Shown here: piece by piece, positions 24,835-32,930 of the stretch
Layout: the number at the start of each line of letters is the position of its first letter
How positions within the stretch are numbered: the first letter of the stretch is position 1
NCBI GenBank assembly: GCA_035763085.1
Contig: DASUBV010000036.1
Location: forward strand, 13,698 to 77,697
Direction: 5' to 3'
Length of the DNA stretch: 64,000 nucleotides
From: DASUBV01 sp035763085
Lineage (GTDB): Bacteria > Actinomycetota > Actinomycetes > Streptosporangiales > Streptosporangiaceae
Program-made: the position numbers and the translations under genes
Notes under the pieces: model-generated
Databases searched by the model: none
What the model was told of the DNA's origin: nothing
The model's input: the letters and a program-made list of their open reading frames with translations, nothing else

Positions 24835-25197
24835 TCAGGGCTGCGGCCACTCGATCTCTGCCTCCTGGCCGGGCGCCAGCAGGAAATAAGCCAGGAACGT
24901 CACGCCATCGCCGCCGCCGTCGAACCGCGCGATCCGCTCGCCCTCGGGCTCGAAGAACACGTCGCCGGGCCGCAGTTCCGTGGCGGGCTGGCCCTCGATC
25001 TGGAAGATCGCCGAGCCGGCCAGGATGCTTCCGACGACAGGGCCGTTGTGGACGTGCAGCCCGGCGGCGTAGCCGGGAAGGATCCGGATCTCGCGGATCT
25101 CGACCCGCGAGGCTTTCCTGACCTCGCCCAGCCGCGCGTCCAGCAGGACGGTGCGGGTAACGGGCTGATCGGCAGTCGGCTCGGCGGCCCTGGACAT
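24835..25197 (-). CDS. Cupin domain protein
   Basis: 120 residues forming one cupin barrel. Motif 1 region: ILPGYAAGLHVHNGPVVGSILAGSAIFQIEG, with the HxH pair. Motif 2: PGDVFFEPEGERIARF. The second-motif histidine is absent, so metal binding may be altered. GGGAGGG lies only two to three bases before the ATG, which is unusually close. It is convergent with the PBP gene, 15 bases apart. Substrate unknown. Confidence 0.75.
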   Translation of the reverse strand: MSRAAEPTADQPVTRTVLLDARLGEVRKASRVEIREIRILPGYAAGLHVHNGPVVGSILAGSAIFQIEGQPATELRPGDVFFEPEGERIARFDGGGDGVTFLAYFLLAPGQEAEIEWPQP

Positions 25198-25520
25198 ATC
25201 CCTCCCGGGGGTCGGTATCGTCACCGTGCAGGCTACCGCCCGGGCCGGGCAGTACTGGACTGGCCGCCCGCCCGGAAGGCGCCGGCGGCACCTCCTGCCC
25301 CCTTCGCTGCGCTCCGCAGTCCAGGCGCCGCGGCCCCCCCCGGCTCGCCCCCCGCTGCCGTGCCGGGGCAATTTCCAGATGTCTGGAAGATCGGCCCGAT
25401 TCGTTGACGGGCGGCCCGGCAGGCCCGCATCCTCGATTCTCGGAACAGGCCGGCCAGCGGCGTGCCCGCAGATGCGGCCGGGCGCGCGCCTGGCCGGCCG
25501 ATACGTCAGGGATGGTGGGG
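25198..25520. other. Divergent promoter region between cupin and FHA genes
   Basis: No gene is seen. A 7-bp-arm dyad TTCCAGA-TG-TCTGGAA lies at 25373-25388 in the only relatively A/T-rich part and is a candidate operator. The rest is C-rich and featureless. The ATG at 25512 has CAGGG immediately beside it, so the FHA gene start was placed at 25521. Confidence 0.4.
25373..25388. promoter_or_regulatory. TTCCAGA-TG-TCTGGAA palindrome
   Basis: Perfect 7-bp arms separated by TG, about 180 bases from the cupin start and 130 from the FHA gene. A regulator-binding site is plausible but no matching regulator is identified. Confidence 0.35.
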
Positions 25521-26765
25521 ATGACACAGGGCAGGCAGGCGGCGCGCAGGCCGGCGGTTCCGCGGTCACCGCAGAGCCGCCGGCGCCGGTTCGCGGCCGT
25601 CGGGGTAGCGGCAGCCTGGCTGGTCCTGCTGGCCATCACCGGATCGGTCGTGTCGGCGACCTTGCTGCTGATCGTCGCGGCGCTGGCCGGGGGGCTGGCC
25701 GTGCTGGGCCTGCGGGCGCTGGGCGTGACCCGGGACCACCCGTGGGCGCAGCAGCTGGCCGCCCGGCCGTGGCGCGACGGGCAGGACGTGCTGCGGCTGG
25801 CGCTGCGGAACCTGCCCGGCGTGTTCGTCATCACGCCGAGCGGTGCCCTGGTCGCGCCCAACGCCATCGAGCTGCAGCTCAGTCCCGCAGATCTGCACTC
25901 GCTGTGCGAGCGGATGGAGCTCAGCCTGATCTCCAGCAGCGCCGCCGACGTCTACACCGAGCAGGTCGCGGCGCACGGCGCCCGGTTCGCCGGGCCCGGG
26001 CCGGCCCAGGTCCAGGTCCTGGCCAGCGAGTCGATCCCGCCCGGCCGGTTCCGCCTGCGGCAGGGTCAGCCCCTGCCCGCAGCTGTGCCCGCAGCCGTGG
26101 TGCCCGCCGGGCCGGCCTGGCAGCCTGAGCCGCACGACGCCCCGGCCCGTCCGGACCGCCAGCTGGCCTACGCGGGGGCCCGGCCTGAGCAGAACCCCGG
26201 GGCTGCTCAGGCCCTGCGCCCCGTGCAGGCCAGCCCCGTGCAGGCCAGCCCGGTGCAGGCCAGCCCGGTGCAGGCCAGCCCGGTGCACTCCCGCCGCCCC
26301 GAGTACCGGCCGCCGGCGCCCGGGCCCGTCCCTGCCGGGCCGGCGCCGGCGGACCGCGAGGAGCCGCCCTATCCCGGCTTCACCGCCCATGACGGCCGTA
26401 CCCGCGCAGAGCCGGAGCTGGACCCGGCCACCGACGGGATGCCCACCGCCATCGAGCTGCACCGGCGGCCTGCGGTGCCGATGCTGCGGCTGGTCACCGG
26501 CGACTCGATTGCCGAGACCAGGGTATCGGGTGCCCGGGCCGGGCGCGGGTCGGTGGAGCTGACCCTGCCGCAGGTCCCCACGGTGTCGCGCGAGCACGCC
26601 CGGTTCGTCTACGACAGCGGCCAGTGGTGGGTCACCAACCTGGGCCGCAACGGGCTGTCGGTCAACGGCGTCCCGCTGGACGGCGACCGGGCACTTGCCA
26701 CCGGCGACGTCATCCGCTGGGGCAGCAGGCCCGCGGCCCTGCAGTCCTGGGTCGAGATCAAGTGA
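25521..26765 (+). CDS. Membrane-anchored FHA domain protein (FhaA-like)
   Basis: 414 residues: two hydrophobic helices near the N-terminus (about 27-70), a FhaA_N/DUF3662-like region (ALRNLPGVFVITPSGALVAPN, ELQLSPADLHSLCERMEL, YTEQVAAHGARF), a long Pro/Ala/Gln linker with (VQASP) repeats, and a C-terminal FHA domain containing VPTVSREHARF and NLGRNGLSVNG, which hold the phosphothreonine-binding Ser, Arg, His and Asn. FHA proteins read Ser/Thr kinase signalling. Its partner kinase might be the one at 523-2163, but that is only a guess. Confidence 0.82.
   Translation: MTQGRQAARRPAVPRSPQSRRRRFAAVGVAAAWLVLLAITGSVVSATLLLIVAALAGGLAVLGLRALGVTRDHPWAQQLAARPWRDGQDVLRLALRNLPGVFVITPSGALVAPNAIELQLSPADLHSLCERMELSLISSSAADVYTEQVAAHGARFAGPGPAQVQVLASESIPPGRFRLRQGQPLPAAVPAAVVPAGPAWQPEPHDAPARPDRQLAYAGARPEQNPGAAQALRPVQASPVQASPVQASPVQASPVHSRRPEYRPPAPGPVPAGPAPADREEPPYPGFTAHDGRTRAEPELDPATDGMPTAIELHRRPAVPMLRLVTGDSIAETRVSGARAGRGSVELTLPQVPTVSREHARFVYDSGQWWVTNLGRNGLSVNGVPLDGDRALATGDVIRWGSRPAALQSWVEIK
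26220..26288. repeat. 15-bp tandem repeat in the FHA gene linker
   Basis: Units of CCGGTGCAGGCCAGC occur about four times, the last degenerate. They encode Val-Gln-Ala-Ser-Pro repeats. Slippage would lengthen or shorten the linker in frame. Confidence 0.75.
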
Positions 26766-27003
26766 CCACTCCCCGTCCCGGCACTGCCAGGCCATCTGCC
26801 CGGCCACGCGCGGACACCGCCCCCCCGGCATGGCGGCCGGGGCTTGCTCCGGGAGACCTGGTAAGTCGCGCCGCGGGCCAGCCCGCGGCCGGGCAGGGCT
26901 GAGGGCCCGGCCAGCCTGAGTGCCACAATTGCCACACCGGACATGGCGGGACTGGATGGCCGCGCCAGCGCCGCTGTTCCTCGGTAGCTGCGGCTGAGAG
27001 GCG

Positions 27004-27846
27004 ATGGGCCAGCTCTTCCTGTGGTCTTCGGCGCGCGGGACATGGATGGCATGCCCGCCCGACGAGGTCACCTGGCTAGACCGCAGCCTGCTCAGCGGCA
27101 ACAAGGACCTCACCCTGCACCGGGCGCCGCGGTGCGCGGGGCTGCGCTACGTGCAGCACCGGTGGGAGCTGTTCAGCCGGGACACCACCTACCGGGTGTA
27201 CCTGGCGCCGGCCGCGGACGGCGGCAAGGTCACCGCCGCGGCCGTGCAGCGCGCGGCCCGGCACGTCCTGCCGGTCGCGCCGGCCCGGTACGAGGCCCTG
27301 CCGATCACCCTGGAAGAGGGATCCTGGCTGCTCAGCGTGGGCCCCTGGGTGCTGGGGCTGCGGCTGGAGCCGTCCCGGCGGGCGGCCAGGCCGTCGGCCA
27401 CGACAGGCGAGAAGCAGCCTCCGACCCAGGACGTGAGCGCCGGGGCGGCTTCGGCGGGCCGGCGGGTCACGCCGCCGCGGCCAGACGCCGTAGACCGCGT
27501 CCGCGGCTACTTCGAGCGCAGCGCCACCGCCCGGCTGGCGATGGCCTACTACTACCAGGAGTACATCCTGGGCCATGCGGCCCCGCAGGTGGTGCCGATG
27601 ACGGACGTGGTCATCGGCCTCGACCTCAGCGGCGAGGGTGCCGTGTCGGACTTCAAGAAGCTGCTGCAGGGGATGATCTGGAAGGAGCGCGGCCACGCCC
27701 GCGACCTGGCCGACTTCCTGCTCTCCCATGCACTGCTGACCCCGGCCGACCTGGAGGAGGCACGGCGCGCTGTCGCCGACAACGAGCGTCGCGGCATCAG
27801 CGACCAGGCCCGCCAGCGCCTGCAGTACCGGCCCCGGGGAACCTAG
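27004..27846 (+). CDS. Unrecognised two-part protein next to the FHA gene
   Basis: 280 residues with no family I recognise. The N-terminal third is beta-rich (MGQLFLWSSARGTW, YVQHRWELFSRDTTYRVYLAP). A disordered linker (about 125-160) is followed by a helical C-terminal half with MAYYYQEYILGHAAPQVVPM, DLSGEGAVSDFKKLLQGM and DLADFLLSHALLTPADLEEARRA. No signal peptide or membrane segment is seen. GAGAGG just upstream supports ATG 27004. It follows the FHA gene by 238 bases in the same direction, so the two may function together. Confidence 0.7.
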   Translation: MGQLFLWSSARGTWMACPPDEVTWLDRSLLSGNKDLTLHRAPRCAGLRYVQHRWELFSRDTTYRVYLAPAADGGKVTAAAVQRAARHVLPVAPARYEALPITLEEGSWLLSVGPWVLGLRLEPSRRAARPSATTGEKQPPTQDVSAGAASAGRRVTPPRPDAVDRVRGYFERSATARLAMAYYYQEYILGHAAPQVVPMTDVVIGLDLSGEGAVSDFKKLLQGMIWKERGHARDLADFLLSHALLTPADLEEARRAVADNERRGISDQARQRLQYRPRGT

Positions 27847-28006
27847 CGTCGTGCCTGCGGGGCGCCGCCCTGGTACGGTGACGCGCTGGCGGTCCGGTCC
27901 GGCGCATGCTGGCCTGGTCCTGGCGGTCGAAGAGCGCCGGGACCACGACGGCCAGGGCCGGCAGACCAGGCAGATGATGCGGATGGATGTGCGCCCGAGG
28001 AGGATC

Positions 28007-28774
28007 GTGAGCCTGGCGTCCGGCAGTAGCTGGTTCCGCGCCGTCGACGCCGGCGGCCGGATCACCCGTATCGATGAGCCCGGCGTACATCCCCTGCTGC
28101 AGGCCAACATCTGGCATGTCCGCGGCCGTGACCGCGACCTGGTGGTGGACTCCGGACTCGGGGTGGCGTCGCTGCGGGCGCACCTCCCGGCCCTGTTCGA
28201 GCGGGACCCGGTGCTGGTCATCACCCATGCGCACCTGGATCACCTGGGCGGCGGGCACGAGTTCGCCGACCGCCTCGGGCACGCCGCCGAGCCGCTGGCC
28301 GGGCCGCCGCCCGGCAGCCTGCACCTGGAGCCGCTGGCGGCCGAGCTCGGCCTGGACCTGGCGCTCGTCGGCGGGCAGCGGCCCGACCTGCTGCTGTCGG
28401 AGCTGCCGCCGGGCTACGACCCGGAGGGCTACCGGCTGCGGGCCGCCGCCCCGACCCGCCAGGTCGGCGAGGGTGACCTGGTCGACCTCGGCGACCGGGC
28501 GTTCCGCGTGCTGCACCTGCCCGGTCACACGCCCGGCAGCATCGCCCTGCTGGATGAGGCGGACGGTGTGCTGTTCTCCGGCGATGTCGTGTATGACGAC
28601 GTGCTGCTCGATGGGCTGACCGGGTCGAGCATCGCGGACTACCGGGTCACCATGGCCCGGCTGGCCGGCCTGGAGGTGCAGGTGGTGCACCCCGGGCACG
28701 GCGAGAGCTTCGGCGCCGCCGGCCTGCGCCGCATCGCCGCCGACTACCTGGCCAGTCGCGGGCCGGCTGGGTAG
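28007..28774 (+). CDS. MBL-fold metallo-hydrolase
   Basis: 255 residues with the metallo-beta-lactamase metal motif THAHLDHLGGGH, a following H in LPGHTPGSIAL, D in LFSGDVVYDD and a final H in HPGHGES. These give the two-metal site of hydrolases such as glyoxalase II-like enzymes. GTG 28007 has GAGGAGG four bases upstream and is preferred to the longer frame from 27851. A TACGGT hexamer at 27874-27879 could be its -10, with a leader of about 120 bases. Substrate unknown. Confidence 0.85.
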   Translation: MSLASGSSWFRAVDAGGRITRIDEPGVHPLLQANIWHVRGRDRDLVVDSGLGVASLRAHLPALFERDPVLVITHAHLDHLGGGHEFADRLGHAAEPLAGPPPGSLHLEPLAAELGLDLALVGGQRPDLLLSELPPGYDPEGYRLRAAAPTRQVGEGDLVDLGDRAFRVLHLPGHTPGSIALLDEADGVLFSGDVVYDDVLLDGLTGSSIADYRVTMARLAGLEVQVVHPGHGESFGAAGLRRIAADYLASRGPAG

Positions 28775-28780
28775 CCGCGG

Positions 28781-29287
28781 TCAGCTGGCGGCCGTCCCGG
28801 CACCCGGCCGCTGGATGAGCTCGATCAGCGCCCCGTCGGGATCGCGCAGGTAGACGACCGTCGCGCCGTCCCAGGCGAGGGCGCCGGTGATGGTGACGGG
28901 CTGGCCCGCGGGCTCGTGCCCGGCCGCCGCGAGGCGCTGCAGCAGCCCGGTGAGATCGGGAACGCGCAGGGCCACATGCGGGCAGCCCGGGCCGTTCGGC
29001 TGCTGGATCACTGGCGCGGTAGCCGCCTGCACGTACTCCAGCAACTCGATGATCCGGCCATCACCGGCGTCCAGGTCCGCGGCCCGGATACGGGCCCCGC
29101 TGATGCCGGTGACCTCGCCGATGTCCTCGCCCTCCGGGCCGCTGACCTCGATGACTCGCAGGCCCAGCAGGTCGCGGTAGAACGCCAGCGAGCGGTCCAG
29201 GCTGGCGACGGTGATGCCGCCATGGTCGATCCCGGTCACCCACTGCTGGCCGGACCCGGCCCGGTCCGCGCCCGCGCACTGATCCAT
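28781..29287 (-). CDS. VOC (glyoxalase/bleomycin resistance-type) protein
   Basis: 168 residues with two beta-alpha-beta-beta-beta units: GIDHGGITVASLDRSLAFYRDLLGL and, later, CPHVALRVPDLTGLLQRLAAAG ending VVYLRDPDGALIELIQ. The likely metal ligands are His in IDHGG, Glu in IIELLEY, His in CPHVAL and Glu in LIELIQ. AGGAGG lies nine bases before ATG 29287; the closer ATG at 29296 overlaps the site. It is divergent from the TetR-led operon and shares its promoter region, so its substrate may belong to that pathway. Confidence 0.82.
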   Translation of the reverse strand: MDQCAGADRAGSGQQWVTGIDHGGITVASLDRSLAFYRDLLGLRVIEVSGPEGEDIGEVTGISGARIRAADLDAGDGRIIELLEYVQAATAPVIQQPNGPGCPHVALRVPDLTGLLQRLAAAGHEPAGQPVTITGALAWDGATVVYLRDPDGALIELIQRPGAGTAAS

Positions 29288-29374
29288 ACCGCGCATACCT
29301 CCTGTCCGGCTGGCCGCAACTCCGTCGGCGGCCGCAGCTGTCCGGCGGGCGCCACCTGGCCGCCTCGTCACAAC

Positions 29375-29403
29375 ATTCTCGCTGGCCCTATTGACCCCGT
29401 CAA
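29375..29403 (-). promoter_or_regulatory. Promoter of the VOC gene
   Basis: On the minus strand TTGACG (29398-29403) is followed after 17 bases by GAGAAT (29375-29380), a good -35/-10 pair firing leftward to the VOC gene. The -35 box is half of the dyad TTGAC-CCC-GTCAA shared with the rightward promoter. Confidence 0.5.
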
Positions 29404-29420
29404 GAACTGATATGTACGTT
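29391..29420 (+). promoter_or_regulatory. Promoter of the TetR-led operon
   Basis: TTGACC (29391-29396) and TACGTT (29415-29420), 18 bases apart, form a plausible rightward promoter. The -10 box lies inside the left arm of the palindrome at 29413-29439, so a bound repressor would block it. Confidence 0.45.
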
Positions 29421-29439
29421 TGTACAGTGCAAACGTACA
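29413..29439. promoter_or_regulatory. Perfect palindromic operator for the TetR-family regulator
   Basis: TGTACGTTTG (29413-29422) and CAAACGTACA (29430-29439) are exact inverted repeats separated by seven bases. The site lies seven bases before the regulator's ATG and overlaps the inferred -10 of its promoter. TetR-type repressors commonly bind such sites beside their own genes. Confidence 0.7.
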
Positions 29440-29445
29440 CAACAG

Positions 29446-30144
29446 ATGTACATGAGTAGCGCGACGGCACCGGCTGGACCTGGGCAAACTCCAGCTGCCT
29501 CCGACGAGCTAGCATCACCGGCCCGGCAGCCTGGCATGGGACGGCGGAAGAAGTCGGCCCGGCCGCGGCCGCGCCGCGAGCACCTGCTCGAGGTCACCAT
29601 CGAGCTGGTCGCGCGCGAGGGAATAGACGCCGTCACCCACCGGCGGGTCGCCGAGCTCGCCAGGGTTCCGCTCGGATCCACGACCTACTACTTCGCCTCG
29701 CGCGACGAGATGCTCGTCGAGGCGCTGAAGACCTTCGGCCGCCAGGAGATCGCCGCGCTTCAGGCGCGGCTGGCCGAGCTGCCCGGCCGGCGGCCGTCGC
29801 GCCGCCGGTATATCGACGGCCTGGTCGACTTCCTGGCCCCGCAGCTCGGCGACGACCACTGGCGGACGGTAGCCCAGTACACGCTGCTGTGCGAGGCTGC
29901 TCGCCGGCCCGAGCTGGAAGCGGTCGCCCGCGAGTGGAACCAGGCGTGGTGGGCAATGCTCGAGGAGCTCTTCCGGGCGCTCCGGGCACCCGACCCGGTG
30001 CTGGAAGCGCGGATGCTGCTGGCCATGCTCGACGGATTCCTGGTCGAGCAGCTGGCGGCTCCGGATCCTGATTTCCTGTCCGCGGTCTTGCGCCCGGCTC
30101 TGCGCCGGGTGTTCAGCCGGGCGCTGAGCGGGGCCGGTTCCTGA
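29446..30144 (+). CDS. TetR-family repressor of the adjacent transport/catabolic operon
   Basis: 232 residues. The DNA-binding domain spans about residues 43-90: LLEVTIELVAREGIDAVTHRRVAELARVPLGSTTYYFASRDEML. This is the TetR class with T-H-R-R in the recognition region, followed by a helical ligand-binding domain. A Pro/Ala-rich tail of about 35 residues comes first; internal ATG 29536 (MGRRKKSARP) is an alternative start. The palindrome just upstream and the next gene beginning two bases after its stop suggest self-regulation and control of the whole operon. Confidence 0.85.
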   Translation: MYMSSATAPAGPGQTPAASDELASPARQPGMGRRKKSARPRPRREHLLEVTIELVAREGIDAVTHRRVAELARVPLGSTTYYFASRDEMLVEALKTFGRQEIAALQARLAELPGRRPSRRRYIDGLVDFLAPQLGDDHWRTVAQYTLLCEAARRPELEAVAREWNQAWWAMLEELFRALRAPDPVLEARMLLAMLDGFLVEQLAAPDPDFLSAVLRPALRRVFSRALSGAGS

Positions 30145-30145
30145 C

Positions 30146-32092
30146 ATGCCAGGGCTGCGGACGATCGAGACTCAGTCCGGGCGCGAGCCCGCGGCCGCCA
30201 GCCCGGCGTTCCAGGCCAGCGGCCTGGCAGTCAGCTTCCCCGGTGGCGTGCGCGCCCTGCGCGGCGTCGACCTGACGGTGCCGCCCGGCGAGATCGTGGG
30301 CGTGGTCGGTGAGTCCGGGTCGGGCAAGAGCGTGCTCGGGCTCGCCGCCCTCGGCCTGCTGCCAGCCGATGCGATGGTCAGCGGGCGGGCCTGCCTGGCC
30401 GGAGCCGACATGGTGGCGTCCTCGCAGCAGCAGCGCCGCCAGGCGCGGCGCCGGCATGCCGGGGCGGTGTTCCAGGACCCGATGACCTCCCTGAACCCGA
30501 CCAAGCGCATCGGCGCCCAGCTGCTGGAGGTGTGCGCGTCTCGCGAGCATGCCGTGGAGCTGCTGGCCGAGGTCAACGTTCCCGAGCCCGCGCGCCGGCT
30601 CAGCCAGTTCCCGCACGAGCTGTCGGGCGGGCTGCGCCAGCGCGTGATGATCGCCATGGCGGTGGCGCGCCGGCCGACCCTGGTAGTCGCTGACGAGCCG
30701 ACCACGGCGCTGGATGTCGTGGTCCAGGCTGAGATAGCCGGCCTGTTCCGGCGGCTGCGCGATGATCTGCGCGTCGCGTTCTTGTTCATCACCCACGACC
30801 TGGCTCTCGCGGGCCAGATCTGCGACCGGGTCGTCGTGATGTACGGAGGCCGCGTCGCTGAGGCCGGGTCGACCCCGGACATTCTCGGCCGGCCCCGGCA
30901 CCCGTACTCGGCGGCGCTGCTGCAGACCCGGCTGACCCTGGACGTGGACACCGCCACGCCACTGCCGACCTTGCCCGGTGAGCCGCCGGACCCGCGCCGG
31001 CTGGCTGAAGAGTGCCCGTTCGTGCCGCGCTGCCGGTTCGCCGACGAGGAGTGCCGCGACGGGCTCCCCGACCTGGCGCCAGCGGCGGAGCACGCTCACC
31101 AGGTCGCCTGCCGCCGGGCGGATCAGATCGACGTCGCCGCAGCGACGGCCGCGCCGCATGACCATCGATCAGGCTCGCGGCCCGCCGCGCCGCCGATGGC
31201 GGTCGGCGCCCAGCCGGCCGCGGGCCATGTCCTGGCCGGCGTCGCCGGCCAGCACGGTGCACGCCGCCGGACCCGGCCCTGGCCCCGGCCGATGCGGGCC
31301 AGCTCGTCAGCCGCTGCGGCCTGCGCTCGCGGTGCTGCAGGTGGCGAGCCCGGCGCGGTTCTGACCGTGCAGAACCTGGCCAAGGCATTCGGAGGCCACC
31401 AGGCGGTTCGCGGAGTCTCCTTCAGCATCGCGCCGGGCCGGGCCCTGGCGCTGGTCGGCGAGAGCGGCTGCGGGAAGACCACGACCCTGCGCATCGTCGT
31501 CGGCCTCGAGCGCCAGGATCAGGGCCAGGCCGTCGTGGCGCCCGGGCCGCGCCCGCAGATGATCTTCCAGGACGTGGGCGCCTCCCTGACTCCCTGGATG
31601 AGCGTCGGACAGCTCCTCCAGGAGCGGCTGCGAGCCGAGGGTGTCCCGCGCGACCAGTGGGCCTCGCGCATCGACGCCGTGCTTGCACTCACCGGGCTGC
31701 TGCCCGGCACACGGGAGCGGCGGCCCGGTCGGCTGTCCGGAGGCCAGCGCCAGCGGGTCGCGCTGGCCCGGGCGGTCGTCGTGACCCCGCCGCTGCTGGT
31801 CTGCGACGAGCCAACGTCGGCGCTGGACGTCTCGCTGGCCTCCACTGCGCTCAACCTGCTCAACGGCCTGCGCCGGGAGCTCGGGATGGCCGTCCTCATC
31901 GTGACCCATGACCTGGCCGTGGCGCGGGCGACGGCCGAGGACATTGCCGTGATGCAGGACGGCGAGATCGTCGAGCACGGCGCGATCAGCCAGGTTCTCA
32001 CCTCGCCGGCGACGGCCTATACCCGGCGACTGCTAGCAGCGGTGCCGGCCGTGACAGACACGCCGAGTGGAGGCTGCGATGGCGTTCGCTGA
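30146..32092 (+). CDS. Fused double ATPase of a peptide/nickel-type ABC importer (DppD-DppF-like)
   Basis: 648 residues with two complete ABC domains. First: Walker A GESGSGKS, signature LSGGLRQRV, Walker B LVVADEP and an oligopeptide C-terminal segment with RHPYSAALL and a CPFVPRCRFADEEC cysteine cluster. A disordered Ala/Arg/Pro linker (about 330-400) follows. Second: GESGCGKT, LSGGQRQRV, LLVCDEP and the D-loop SALDVS. Together they form the motor of a DppABCDF-type importer. The gene starts two bases after the TetR stop, with no separate ribosome binding site. Confidence 0.9.
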   Translation: MPGLRTIETQSGREPAAASPAFQASGLAVSFPGGVRALRGVDLTVPPGEIVGVVGESGSGKSVLGLAALGLLPADAMVSGRACLAGADMVASSQQQRRQARRRHAGAVFQDPMTSLNPTKRIGAQLLEVCASREHAVELLAEVNVPEPARRLSQFPHELSGGLRQRVMIAMAVARRPTLVVADEPTTALDVVVQAEIAGLFRRLRDDLRVAFLFITHDLALAGQICDRVVVMYGGRVAEAGSTPDILGRPRHPYSAALLQTRLTLDVDTATPLPTLPGEPPDPRRLAEECPFVPRCRFADEECRDGLPDLAPAAEHAHQVACRRADQIDVAAATAAPHDHRSGSRPAAPPMAVGAQPAAGHVLAGVAGQHGARRRTRPWPRPMRASSSAAAACARGAAGGEPGAVLTVQNLAKAFGGHQAVRGVSFSIAPGRALALVGESGCGKTTTLRIVVGLERQDQGQAVVAPGPRPQMIFQDVGASLTPWMSVGQLLQERLRAEGVPRDQWASRIDAVLALTGLLPGTRERRPGRLSGGQRQRVALARAVVVTPPLLVCDEPTSALDVSLASTALNLLNGLRRELGMAVLIVTHDLAVARATAEDIAVMQDGEIVEHGAISQVLTSPATAYTRRLLAAVPAVTDTPSGGCDGVR

Positions 32093-32930
32093 GCCGGCCG
32101 GGCTGCTGCGGCCGGGACGATTCCTGCGGCTGAGCCGGCTGTCCGTCATCGACCGGGTCGGCCTGGCCGGGGTGGCCGCGCTGATCCTGGTCGCCCTGGC
32201 CGTGCCGTGGATCGCGCCGCACAGCCCGACCGCGCAGGTGGGCGCCCCGTTCCTTGGTCCTGGCCACGGCGGGCTCCTCGGCACCGACGACCTGGGCCGC
32301 GACCTGCTGTCCCGGGTGCTGTACGGCATGCGCACGTCATGGTTTTCCGCCTTGCTGGTCGTGGCAGTCTCCGTCGTGATCGGCGGTGCCATCGGGCTGC
32401 TGGCCGGAGTGCTCGGCGGGCGCACCGACGCGGTCTTGATGCGGCTGACCGACCTGGCCCTGGCGCTGCCCGGGCCGGTGCTGGCCATCGCCGTCATCGT
32501 GGCCATCGGACCTGGCCTGGGGCACGTGCTCATCGCCGTCCTGATCGTCTGGTGGCCCTATTACGCGCGCATCGTGCGGGGCGAGGCACGAGCCCTGGTG
32601 GTGCGCCCGCATGTCGACGCCGCCCGCGTGATCGGGCTGAAGCTGCCGCGCCTGGCCATCCGGCACGTCATGCCCGGCGTGCTGCCACCCGTGCTGGTGG
32701 CGGCCAGCGTTGACCTGGGCGCGCTGGTGCTGACGCTGGCCGGGCTCTCCTTCATCGGCCTCGGAGCCCCGCCGCCCACTGCTGAGCTGGGCGCGATGTC
32801 CTCCGACGGCCTGGTGTACCTGTTCGGGCATCCATTGATCCCGATCGCCCCGGCGGCGGCCGTGGCGGCACTCGCCTTCTTCGCCAACCTCGCCGGTGAT
32901 GGTCTCCGCAACCTCCTGGAGGACGTCTGA
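32079..32930 (+). CDS. ABC importer permease (DppC-like)
   Basis: 283 residues with about six membrane helices. The N-terminus has the DppC/OppC signature GTDDLGRDLLSRVLYGMRTS, and the EAA loop for ATPase contact is EARALVVRPHVDAARVIGLK. GGAGG lies five bases before ATG 32079, inside the end of the ATPase gene, which it overlaps by 14 bases. It pairs with the second permease at 34492 to make the channel. Confidence 0.9.
   Translation: MAFAEPAGLLRPGRFLRLSRLSVIDRVGLAGVAALILVALAVPWIAPHSPTAQVGAPFLGPGHGGLLGTDDLGRDLLSRVLYGMRTSWFSALLVVAVSVVIGGAIGLLAGVLGGRTDAVLMRLTDLALALPGPVLAIAVIVAIGPGLGHVLIAVLIVWWPYYARIVRGEARALVVRPHVDAARVIGLKLPRLAIRHVMPGVLPPVLVAASVDLGALVLTLAGLSFIGLGAPPPTAELGAMSSDGLVYLFGHPLIPIAPAAAVAALAFFANLAGDGLRNLLEDV

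Noticed and set aside
26220..26288. Short tandem repeats as a possible CRISPR array
   Set aside because: Units are 15 bp, without spacers, inside a coding frame; no cas genes are present.
26964..27003. Tiny frame before the unrecognised gene as a leader peptide
   Set aside because: Only about 14 codons, no ribosome binding site and no regulatory codon pattern.
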